This document shows, in pieces, positions 7,604 to 13,239 of a DNA stretch of 13,239 nt (position 1 is its first letter; every line of letters begins with the position of its first letter). Under the pieces are notes generated by a model. The model was not told where the DNA came from. It did no database searches and worked only from the letters and a program-made list of their open reading frames with translations. This stretch comes from Galactobacter sp052108535 (GTDB lineage Bacteria > Actinomycetota > Actinomycetes > Actinomycetales > Micrococcaceae), in NCBI GenBank assembly GCA_052108535.1, contig JBQDZM010000056.1, positions 1 to 13,239 on the forward strand, given 5' to 3'. The position numbers and the translations under genes were made by a program.

Positions 7604-8050
7604 TCAGGAATCCTGGCCGTCGAGCTCGGGAGCTACCTCCGCGAAAACCCATTCGAAGTAATCGAGGACGTACTCGGAGAACGTGGCTTCCGTCTCCATC
7701 CAATTGCCCCGGGCGTTGGAACGGCGCTGGACCAGAGGATCCGCGACGTCCAGGCTGTCCACCTTCAGTCCCCAGGTGTAGGCCTCGTCCTCATCCTCCA
7801 TGAACAGCAGGTGGCCGTCCTCGATCTCGAGTTCGTCCGGGTCCCAGATGTAGTACCAGGCTTCCATGAGGTCTTCCACGGCACCGACGGCCAGGTAGAA
7901 CTCCCGAACCGACTCGGGCAGGTTGCCCACACCAGAATCTACGAGTGCGGCGTCGAGTTCGGCTTGCGAGAGGCCGTCCTCCGGTTTCCAAGGTTCATCG
8001 AACCAGGTGGGGACGAGATTGCGGTAGAGCTGTGAGAACGGCTGGGCCAT
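7604..8050 (-). CDS. SUKH (SMI1/KNR4)-like protein of unknown function
   Basis: A soluble, strongly acidic 148-residue protein with no signal peptide or membrane segment. The pattern LPESVREFYLAVG (44-56), then PDELEIEDGHLLFMEDE (71-87) and DEAYTWGL (88-95), is what I associate with the SUKH fold: LP..hreFY...G, P.eL...dg.lvF..E...y.WGh. In that superfamily many members are immunity proteins against polymorphic toxins, while others are housekeeping. No toxin gene is seen beside it, so an immunity role is not supported here. The fold assignment rests on pattern recognition only. The ATG at 8050 has GGAG just 2 nt upstream, too close for an SD, while TACGAT ends 6 nt before it, so a leaderless start is likely. 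The HIT gene follows 2 nt after its stop, suggesting one transcript. Confidence 0.6.
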   Translation of the reverse strand: MAQPFSQLYRNLVPTWFDEPWKPEDGLSQAELDAALVDSGVGNLPESVREFYLAVGAVEDLMEAWYYIWDPDELEIEDGHLLFMEDEDEAYTWGLKVDSLDVADPLVQRRSNARGNWMETEATFSEYVLDYFEWVFAEVAPELDGQDS

Positions 8051-8056
8051 GACTCC

Positions 8057-8062
8057 ATCGTA
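8057..8062 (-). promoter_or_regulatory. -10 box of the SUKH-HIT pair (leaderless arrangement)
   Basis: On the minus strand TACGAT (TANNNT) is followed by 6 nt, GGAGTC, and then the ATG at 8050. This puts the expected start of transcription on the A of ATG. No -35 hexamer is obvious. Confidence 0.45.
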
Positions 8063-8146
8063 GGGCCGAATCGGTGCGGCGGACACCGCGTCGGGGGAAC
8101 GCGTGAACTGGGCCTCATCGCTGGGGCCGCCCAAGGCACACACCAC

Positions 8147-8152
8147 TAGACT
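8147..8152 (+). promoter_or_regulatory. -10 box of the ferredoxin reductase gene
   Basis: TAGACT in CACTAGACTTGG lies 50 nt before the GTG at 8203 and predicts a leader of about 44 nt that includes the SD AAAGG. The divergent SUKH-like gene has its own -10 box 84 bp away in the same 152-bp gap. Confidence 0.45.
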
Positions 8153-8202
8153 TGGGTGCTGAAAGTATGTGCTTATTCCCTTGGCGAAAGGTTCCTAGTC
8201 TC

Positions 8203-9600
8203 GTGTCGACTCCCCTTGACCGTCCCCTCCGCGTGGCCATCATTGGAGCGGGACCGGCCGGCGTGTACGCCGCGGACATCCTGACCAAAGCCGACACCGA
8301 CTTCCCGGTGAGCATCGATCTCTTCGATCAGCATCCCGCCCCGTACGGCTTGATTCGTTACGGTGTGGCGCCGGATCACCCCCGGATCAAGGGCATCGTG
8401 AAGGCTCTGCACAAGGTGCTTGACCGCGGCGACATCCGTTTCATCGGTGACGTCACGTACGGTCGCGACCTCACACTCTCCGACATCCGTGACCTCTACG
8501 ACGCCGTGATCTTCGCGACCGGCGCCAACGATGACGCCGAGTTGAACATCGCCGGAGAGGAGCTGGAGGGCTCCTTCGGCGCCTCCCGGGTGGTGTCCTG
8601 GTACGACGGTCATCCCGACGTCTCCCGCGACTGGCCGCTCGAGGCCCGTGAGATCGCCGTGATCGGCAACGGCAACGTGGCACTGGACGTGGCACGAGTA
8701 CTGTCCAAGCACCCGGAAGACCTGCTCGTCACCGAGATCCCGGACAACGTGCACCAAGGATTGCTGGCCTCCCCGGTCACCGACGTTCACATCTTCGGCC
8801 GCCGCGGTCCCGCCCAGATCAAGTTCACCCCGCTGGAATTGCGCGAACTCTCGCATTCTCGCGACGTGGACATCGTGCTCTACCCGGAGGACTTCGAGTT
8901 CGACGAGGCCTCCGACGAAGCCATCCAGTCCAACAACCAGGTCAAGACCATGGTCAACACGCTGACCAACTGGCTCGTGGAGCAGGAGGACAAGGAGCAG
9001 ACCGCCTCTCGTCGCCTGCACCTGCACTTCCTTCAGGCTCCGGTAGAGATCCTCGGGGAGGACGGCCACGTGGTGGGCCTGCGCATGGAGCGCCAGGAGC
9101 TGGACGGGACGGGCAACGTGCACGGCACGGGGGAGACCATCGATTACCCGGTGCAGGCGGTCTACCGTGCCATCGGCTACTTCGGGACCGAGATCCCCGA
9201 GGTCGGCTTCGACCAGGACCGCGGCGTGATCCCCAACGCCCAGGGCCGCGTCCTGGACGCTGACGGCAGCGTGGTCCCCGGGATCTACACCACGGGGTGG
9301 ATCAAGCGCGGCCCGGTCGGGCTGATCGGCCACACCAAGGGTGACGCCCTGGAGACCATCACCCATCTGTTGGAGGACGTGGAAGCCCTGCCGAAGGCGG
9401 TGCACCCGAGCGAGGACGCAGTTCTCAAGGTCCTGGACGAGCGCGGTATTCACCACACCACCTGGGAGGGCTGGGTGGCGTTGGACGCTCACGAGCACGA
9501 ACTCGGGCGGCAGGCCTCGGAATCCGGTCCGGTGCAGCGAGAGCGTGTGAAGGTGGTTCCCCGCGACGAGATGGTGCAGATCGCCCGCAACGCCGACTGA
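8203..9600 (+). CDS. NADPH:ferredoxin/adrenodoxin-type reductase (FprA-like)
   Basis: A cytosolic flavoprotein passing electrons between NADP(H) and ferredoxin, able to serve P450s, Fe-S assembly or other reductive steps; the partner is not identified here. The 465-residue protein has the FAD site VAIIGAGPAGVYAADIL (11-27), the adrenodoxin-reductase segment PAPYGLIRYGVAPDHPRIK (46-64), FATGA (104-108), the NADP site AVIGNGNVALDVARVL (152-167), GRRGPAQIKFTPLELREL (199-216) and the C-terminal FAD contact GWIKRGPVGLIGHTKGDA. Length matches the actinobacterial FprA family (about 455-465). Start: GTG at 8203 has AAAGG 11 nt upstream and begins right before the conserved RPLRVAIIGAG; a frame from a TTG at 8152 or ATG at 8167 adds residues unlike the family and overlaps the -10 box. 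It lies 53 nt before the MFS gene on the same strand, which appears to have its own promoter. Confidence 0.93.
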   Translation: MSTPLDRPLRVAIIGAGPAGVYAADILTKADTDFPVSIDLFDQHPAPYGLIRYGVAPDHPRIKGIVKALHKVLDRGDIRFIGDVTYGRDLTLSDIRDLYDAVIFATGANDDAELNIAGEELEGSFGASRVVSWYDGHPDVSRDWPLEAREIAVIGNGNVALDVARVLSKHPEDLLVTEIPDNVHQGLLASPVTDVHIFGRRGPAQIKFTPLELRELSHSRDVDIVLYPEDFEFDEASDEAIQSNNQVKTMVNTLTNWLVEQEDKEQTASRRLHLHFLQAPVEILGEDGHVVGLRMERQELDGTGNVHGTGETIDYPVQAVYRAIGYFGTEIPEVGFDQDRGVIPNAQGRVLDADGSVVPGIYTTGWIKRGPVGLIGHTKGDALETITHLLEDVEALPKAVHPSEDAVLKVLDERGIHHTTWEGWVALDAHEHELGRQASESGPVQRERVKVVPRDEMVQIARNAD

Positions 9601-9606
9601 TTGCCG

Positions 9607-9619
9607 CGTGCTCAGCACG
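9607..9619 (+). other. Short hairpin after the ferredoxin reductase stop
   Basis: CGTGC-TCA-GCACG is a perfect 5-bp stem with a 3-nt loop, 6 nt after the stop codon. It has no T-run, so it is at best a weak transcript end before the MFS promoter. Confidence 0.25.
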
Positions 9620-9641
9620 TCGGCGCGAGGCACCCGTCGGG

Positions 9642-9647
9642 TAAGCT
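9642..9647 (+). promoter_or_regulatory. -10 box of the MFS gene (leaderless arrangement)
   Basis: TAAGCT is followed by 6 nt, CGATCG, and then the GTG start, with no SD. The spacing matches that of leaderless actinobacterial genes, and the same 6-nt spacing is seen before the SUKH-like gene. Confidence 0.5.
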
Positions 9648-9653
9648 CGATCG

Positions 9654-10985
9654 GTGCCTCGCCTGCTTGCTGACCTCACACCGCTGAAGGTTTCGCCGCC
9701 GTATCGGCGGCTCTTCCTCGGCAACTGCCTGTCGCTGTTCGGCACTCAGATCACCGTCATGGCGGTGAGCCTTGAGGTCTTCGACCTGACGAAGTCGTCG
9801 GCCGCTGTGGGTGCCATCGGCATCGTGGCGTTGATTCCGCTGATCGTCACGGGGCTCTATGGTGGGGCCGTCGCCGATGCCTTCGACCGCCGCAAGGTCG
9901 CATTGATCTCCTCCCTGGTGCTCTGGGTGACCAGCCTGGGCATCTGCCTTCACGCCTGGCTCGACGTGCACCAACTGTGGTTGATCTATCTGCTGATGGG
10001 CATCCATTCCGGCGCAAGCGGCATCAATCAGCCCACGCGTGGAGCCATCATCCCGGCCCTGGTCGGCAAGGATCTGCTGCCGGCCGCCAATGCCCTGAAC
10101 ATGACCCTGGGGTCCATGGCCATGATGATCGCACCGGTGCTTGGTGGCGTACTCGTGGCCACGGTGGGGTACCCCGTCACCTACTCCATCGATGTCGTCA
10201 CGTTCCTGGCCTCCCTCTGGTCGGTGTGGATGCTGCCGCCCATGAAACCCGAACGCGACGAGTCCGCCGGGGCCCGCCGGATCCCGGGGTTGAAGTCCGT
10301 GTGGGACGGATTCCGCTTCCTGGGCACCCGCCCCAACGTCCGGATGACATTCCTCATCGACCTGTGCGCCATGGTGCTCGCGGCCCCGCGAGCGCTGCTG
10401 CCTGCCGTGGCGGCCTTCGCCCTTGGCGGTAAGTCCACCACGGTGGGCATACTCCTGGCCGGGTGGGCCATCGGTTCCTTCCTGGGCGGTCTGTTCTCCG
10501 GACCGCTCGGTAGGGTCCGACGCCAGGGGTTGGCCGTGTATCTGAGCGTCACCGGCTGGGGGCTGTGCATCGCCGCCACCGGCGCGGTGGTCTTTGCCGT
10601 CGGCTCGCCGGAGGCTGGTGAGCCGGACACGGTGGGCATCGTCCTGGCCGTGCTGGCCCTCACCGCCGCAGGCATTCTCGACACCATCTCCGCCGTGTTC
10701 CGCTCTACGATCCTGCAAGCGGCCACGCCGGATCACCTGCGCGGGCGCCTCCAGGGTGTCTTTACGGTCGTGGTCGCCGGCGGCCCCAGGCTGGGCGACG
10801 CGATGTCCGGCGCCATGGCCGTGGGCTGGGCCGTTCTCTTCGGTGCGTCCTCGGTGACGCACGGATCCCCTGGGGAGGCCATGACACTGGTGGTGGGAGG
10901 GGCGTTGTGTGTCCTCGGAGCCGCACTGTTGATGCGCTTGACGCCAGGGTTCCTACGCTACGACGCGCAGAATCCCACTCCGTGA
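9654..10985 (+). CDS. MFS transporter, EntS-like efflux permease
   Basis: A 443-residue inner-membrane permease of the major facilitator superfamily, with about 11-12 hydrophobic segments. MFS motif A between the second and third segments reads YGGAVADAFDRRKV (69-82). The late segment FRSTILQAATPDHLRGRLQGV is characteristic of the MFS_3/EntS-like group, which contains the enterobactin exporter and macrolide-efflux relatives. Function is therefore probably proton-driven export of a small molecule; the substrate cannot be named. A link with siderophore or iron export is tempting because efeU lies 1.2 kb downstream, but no siderophore genes are seen. The GTG start at 9654 is chosen because a TAAGCT box sits exactly 6 nt before it and the reading frame begins with the usual short basic stretch before helix 1 (PPYRRLFLGN). 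It is followed by htpX after 112 nt. Confidence 0.88.
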   Translation: MPRLLADLTPLKVSPPYRRLFLGNCLSLFGTQITVMAVSLEVFDLTKSSAAVGAIGIVALIPLIVTGLYGGAVADAFDRRKVALISSLVLWVTSLGICLHAWLDVHQLWLIYLLMGIHSGASGINQPTRGAIIPALVGKDLLPAANALNMTLGSMAMMIAPVLGGVLVATVGYPVTYSIDVVTFLASLWSVWMLPPMKPERDESAGARRIPGLKSVWDGFRFLGTRPNVRMTFLIDLCAMVLAAPRALLPAVAAFALGGKSTTVGILLAGWAIGSFLGGLFSGPLGRVRRQGLAVYLSVTGWGLCIAATGAVVFAVGSPEAGEPDTVGIVLAVLALTAAGILDTISAVFRSTILQAATPDHLRGRLQGVFTVVVAGGPRLGDAMSGAMAVGWAVLFGASSVTHGSPGEAMTLVVGGALCVLGAALLMRLTPGFLRYDAQNPTP

Positions 10986-10999
10986 CCTTAGAACCCCAA

Positions 11000-11037
11000 G
11001 CCCTACCCCAAACAGCGGGAACACAGCGATGTAGGGC
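11000..11037. other. Inverted repeat in the MFS-htpX gap
   Basis: GCCCTAC (11000-11006) and GTAGGGC (11031-11037) are perfect 7-bp arms around 24 nt that also hold a direct repeat CAGCG. No T-run follows. It could be a weak transcript end for the MFS gene or an operator; I see no clear promoter for htpX in this 112-nt gap. Confidence 0.3.
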
Positions 11038-11097
11038 ATCGTTGTAGTGATCAAGACCAGCTCATCTGCCACCGAAGGAAGGCGCTAGGACACTCTC

Positions 11098-11982
11098 GTG
11101 CACAAACACTTCAACGGATTGAAGACCACCCTGCTGTTGGGCGGGATGTTCGCCGTGCTGTTGGCCATCGGCGGCCTGATCTCTGCAGGAACCCGCAGCG
11201 CCACCTGGATCTGGGTTTTCGCGCTGATCGGCGTGGCCACGACCGCCTACGGGTACTGGAACTCAGACAAGATCGCGATCCGTTCCATGCAGGCCCGTCC
11301 CGTGACCGAGGCGGAGCAGCCGGCCATGTACCGGATCGTTCGTGACCTCTCGAAGCGGGCAGGTCAGCCCATGCCCCGGCTCTACGTTTCCCCGACGATG
11401 AGCCCCAACGCCTTCGCCACGGGCCGCAACCCTCAGAATGCGGCGGTCTGCTGCACCGAGGGGATCTTGGTTTTGCTGGACGAACGCGAACTCCGCGGGG
11501 TGTTGGGGCACGAGCTGATGCACGTGTACAACCGGGACATCCTGACGTCCTCTGTGGCGGCCGCGGTGGCCGGCGTCATCACCTCGGTGGCGCAGTTCCT
11601 CATGTTCTTCGGTGGTGGCCGCGACGAGAACGGCCGTCCCGCCGGCAATCCGTTAGCCACCATCGCCGTGGCCCTGCTGGCGCCGTTGGCCGCCTCCATG
11701 ATCCAGATGGCCGTCTCCCGGACCCGTGAGTACGACGCGGACGAGGACGGTGCCGCGCTGACCGGTGATCCGGCCGCGCTCGCCGCTGCCCTGTACAAGA
11801 TCGAGCACGGTGTCTCCCAGGCGCCCTTGCCGCACGACACTCGGCTGGAAAACACCGCGCACATGATGATCCAGAACCCGTTCCGTAATATTGGCAAGCT
11901 GTTCAGCACCCATCCGCCCACGCAGCAGCGCATTGAGCGCCTGCGTGGTCAGGCCGAGCAGATGCGGGTGCCGTGGAACTGA
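11098..11982 (+). CDS. htpX: HtpX, membrane zinc metalloprotease
   Basis: An M48B-family protease of the cytoplasmic membrane that degrades damaged or misfolded membrane proteins. The 294-residue protein has two N-terminal hydrophobic segments (10-30, 36-52), the family segment MPRLYVSPTMSPNAFATGRNP (92-112), the zinc motif HELMH (138-142; H138, H142 ligands, E139 catalytic) within GVLGHELMHVYNRDI, two further hydrophobic stretches (about 150-171 and 186-205), and the third ligand E211 in SRTREYDADEDGA. The C-terminus STHPPTQQRIERLR is the usual ending. The motif has Met where most HtpX proteins have Ala or Ser (HELAH/HELSH). Start: GTG at 11098 with AGGA 7 nt upstream inside a purine-rich run. 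It stands alone, with separate gaps on each side. Confidence 0.94.
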   Translation: MHKHFNGLKTTLLLGGMFAVLLAIGGLISAGTRSATWIWVFALIGVATTAYGYWNSDKIAIRSMQARPVTEAEQPAMYRIVRDLSKRAGQPMPRLYVSPTMSPNAFATGRNPQNAAVCCTEGILVLLDERELRGVLGHELMHVYNRDILTSSVAAAVAGVITSVAQFLMFFGGGRDENGRPAGNPLATIAVALLAPLAASMIQMAVSRTREYDADEDGAALTGDPAALAAALYKIEHGVSQAPLPHDTRLENTAHMMIQNPFRNIGKLFSTHPPTQQRIERLRGQAEQMRVPWN

Positions 11983-11985
11983 TCC

Positions 11986-11999
11986 GGTAGACCGCTACC
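11986..11999 (+). other. Short hairpin after the htpX stop
   Basis: GGTAG-ACCG-CTACC, a perfect 5-bp stem, starts 4 nt after the stop codon. There is no T-run, so a terminator role is uncertain. Confidence 0.25.
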
Positions 12000-12024
12000 C
12001 GCTGGCCCGGCAAGCACCCCCTAC

Positions 12025-12037
12025 TTCGTCCGACGAA
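12025..12037. promoter_or_regulatory. Perfect palindrome TTCGTC-C-GACGAA, possible operator
   Basis: Two 6-bp arms are perfectly complementary around one central base, in the gap upstream of efeU and about 53 bp before the candidate -10 box. The shape suits a dimeric DNA-binding protein, but I do not recognise the motif. Confidence 0.35.
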
Positions 12038-12040
12038 ACA

Positions 12041-12056
12041 TGTCACCGTCATGACA
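12041..12056. promoter_or_regulatory. Inverted repeat TGTCA-N6-TGACA, possible operator
   Basis: It lies 3 bp after the TTCGTC palindrome. The two 5-bp arms are perfect and separated by CCGTCA. Two adjacent dyads of different sequence upstream of a promoter suggest regulation of efeU; no regulator can be named. Confidence 0.3.
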
Positions 12057-12089
12057 GGCATCGCTTTATGCATGGCACCTGAGTGGGTG

Positions 12090-12095
12090 TACCCT
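12090..12095 (+). promoter_or_regulatory. Possible -10 box of efeU
   Basis: TACCCT fits TANNNT; the -35 position at 17-nt spacing holds TATGCA, a poor match. It would start transcription near 12102, at the foot of the 8-bp hairpin, with a leader of about 67 nt. Confidence 0.3.
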
Positions 12096-12100
12096 CTGAA

Positions 12101-12121
12101 AGCGCAACTCATCGTTGCGCT
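12101..12121 (+). promoter_or_regulatory. Leader hairpin, 8-bp perfect stem, upstream of efeU
   Basis: AGCGCAAC (12101-12108) and GTTGCGCT (12114-12121) pair perfectly around TCATC. No T-run follows, so it is not a normal intrinsic terminator for htpX. It may be an operator or a structured 5' end of the efeU message. Confidence 0.45.
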
Positions 12122-12130
12122 AACAACATA

Positions 12131-12151
12131 GGCGAACCTTCAAAGGTCGCC
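12131..12151 (+). promoter_or_regulatory. Second leader hairpin, 7 nt before the efeU SD
   Basis: GGCG-(A)-ACCTT pairs with AAGGT-CGCC, a stem with one bulged A and a tiny loop, ending 7 nt before AGAGGG. The left part (12129-12141, TAGGCGAACCTTC) also matches 10 of the last 13 positions of the DtxR/IdeR iron-box consensus, while the other half of such a box is missing. Confidence 0.35.
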
Positions 12152-12168
12152 ATGAAGTAGAGGGATCC

Positions 12169-13239
12169 GTGCTCGGGAACTACATCATCGGTCTGCGCGA
12201 GGGACTGGAAGCCGCCTTGGTGGTGGTGGTCCTCCTCGCGTACCTGACCAAAACCGGCCGCAGCCGCCTGAAGGCCAAGGTTTGGATGGGGATCGCAGCG
12301 GCCATCCTGGTGTCGGTGGGTTTCGGCGCGTTACTGACCTTTGGGCCACGCGGCCTCACCTTCCAGGCACAGGAGATGATTGGCGGCGGGCTGTCCCTGG
12401 TGGCGGTTTGCTTCGTCACCTGGATGATCTTTTGGATGGGCAAGGCCTCCCACAACATCTCCCGTGAGCTGGAGACCAAGGTGGACGCAGCCACGTCTGA
12501 CGAGCATGGGAAAGGGTGGGGACTGGTCCTCCTCGCGGCCCTGTCCGTGGGGCGTGAGGGCCTGGAGACGGCGCTATTCGTCTGGGCCAACGCCTATGGC
12601 GCCCGCGCGGACCAGACGTTGACCCCCACCATCGGTGCCGTGCTCGGCATCCTCACCGCAGTGGTCATCGGCGTCATTCTGAACCGCGGCGCCATGCGTC
12701 TGAACATCGGCGCGTTCTTCACCTGGACCACGTACTTCCTGGTTTTCGTCGCGGCCGGGATCTTCTCCTACGGTCTGGCGGACCTGCAGGAGGCCGGTGT
12801 CTTCCCCGCCGCCTGGAACGCTCTCGCCTTCGATTTTGCGCCATGGGCTAACGAAGCCGACCCCACGGGGATCTGGATCGCCATCGTCAAGGCGCTGTTC
12901 CAACTCTCCCCAGCCATGACCTGGCTCGCCTTTGGCGGCTGGCTGATCTACATCCTGGTCATGCTGCCCATCTGCACCTACCGCCACGGCCAGCTGAACG
13001 GCGCCCGTACCGAGCGCCGCAAGGCGGCGCAGGCCGCCAAGGCCGCAATGCCCGACGGCGCTGCTGCCGCGACGTCCGCCGACCCGACCGACCCAGACCC
13101 GGCCGACCCCGCGTCGGACAGCACCGCGTCGGCCAACGAGACAGCCGAAGCCGCCCACGCGGCGTCGAACATTTCCCCACGACGGCCCCCGTGTTCTAGT
13201 TGGGAGTGCAACGGTTCGTGGTGGGGTCTGGTGTTGAGC
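12169..13239 (+). CDS. efeU: EfeU, FTR1-family iron permease (partial, runs off the window)
   Basis: Membrane permease of the EfeUOB type, importing ferric iron (or iron oxidised at the membrane) with partners EfeO and EfeB, which would lie beyond the window. Both iron-binding motifs are present: REGLE at 10-14 and REGLE at 129-133. Seven hydrophobic segments can be traced up to about residue 269, matching the E. coli protein of about 276 residues. After TYRHGQLNGARTERRK comes an Ala/Asp/Pro-rich tail (about 285-337) with repeats such as DPTDPDPADP, then a Cys/Trp-containing stretch with no stop up to the window end (codon 357). That last stretch is unlike the rest and may mark a junction. 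Start: GTG at 12169 preceded by AGAGGGATCC, a usable though close SD. No other start fits the first REGLE helix. Confidence 0.88.
   Translation, partial: MLGNYIIGLREGLEAALVVVVLLAYLTKTGRSRLKAKVWMGIAAAILVSVGFGALLTFGPRGLTFQAQEMIGGGLSLVAVCFVTWMIFWMGKASHNISRELETKVDAATSDEHGKGWGLVLLAALSVGREGLETALFVWANAYGARADQTLTPTIGAVLGILTAVVIGVILNRGAMRLNIGAFFTWTTYFLVFVAAGIFSYGLADLQEAGVFPAAWNALAFDFAPWANEADPTGIWIAIVKALFQLSPAMTWLAFGGWLIYILVMLPICTYRHGQLNGARTERRKAAQAAKAAMPDGAAAATSADPTDPDPADPASDSTASANETAEAAHAASNISPRRPPCSSWECNGSWWGLVLS

Noticed and set aside
8173..9633. 486-codon open frame antisense to the ferredoxin reductase gene
   Set aside because: It mirrors the reductase codon by codon, is rich in Val/His/Gly/Asp as expected from high-GC antisense frames, and has no recognisable domain, while the sense gene is unambiguous.
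9612..10862. 416-codon open frame antisense to the MFS gene
   Set aside because: Its His/Gly/Gln/Asp-rich translation without hydrophobic or domain structure is a GC-bias shadow of the MFS frame.
13185..13220. Terminal repeat of an IS30-like element (CTAGTTGGGAGTGCAAC)
   Set aside because: It recalls GTTGCACT-type ends of that family, but the orientation would put the element interior on efeU, and no transposase or second end is visible.
13191..13239. Start of an rRNA leader or spacer at the right edge
   Set aside because: Only G+T-rich composition suggests it; no conserved box can be recognised in 49 bases.

Overview
The window is high-GC chromosomal DNA of an actinobacterium. Its gene content (menaquinone genes, an FprA-type ferredoxin reductase, HtpX, EfeU), frequent GTG/TTG starts, TANNNT -10 boxes and apparently leaderless genes fit the Micrococcales, probably Micrococcaceae (Arthrobacter/Kocuria-like). 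That placement is inference from protein style, not from a marker gene. Coding density is high, and the longest stretch without a gene is about 190 bp.

Layout. (1) 2-5765 and on to 7043: a menaquinone neighbourhood. menD (+) converges on a minus-strand block made of isochorismate synthase (menF), then a three-gene polar amino-acid ABC importer (binding lipoprotein, permease, ATPase). Divergent from menF is a long-chain polyprenyl diphosphate synthase (+), which probably makes the quinone side chain. MenF and MenD act on chorismate and isochorismate; the synthase supplies the tail. The methyltransferase (menG) is not present. (2) 7077-8050: a minus-strand pair, a SUKH (SMI1/KNR4)-like protein of unknown role followed 2 nt later by a HIT-family nucleotide hydrolase/transferase. 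(3) 8203-11982: plus-strand genes for NADPH-ferredoxin reductase (FprA-like), an MFS exporter of the EntS-like type and the membrane protease HtpX. (4) 12169-end: the iron permease EfeU (FTR1 family), behind a leader rich in inverted repeats and running off the right edge.

Regulatory structure. Candidate -10 hexamers (several TAGACT) sit in most promoter-bearing gaps. menF, the SUKH-like gene and the MFS gene have a -10 box only 6-9 nt before the start codon, which predicts leaderless mRNAs. The gap between binding protein and permease carries two tandem hairpins, expected to lower permease/ATPase expression relative to the binding protein. An 18-bp unit occurs two to three times where the polyprenyl synthase and HIT genes converge and carries both stop codons.

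I found no tRNA, rRNA, CRISPR array or complete mobile element, and no convincing new multi-gene system. The items most worth checking are the dyad-rich efeU leader with the odd run-off end of that gene, the uncharacterised SUKH-HIT pair, and the leaderless promoters.
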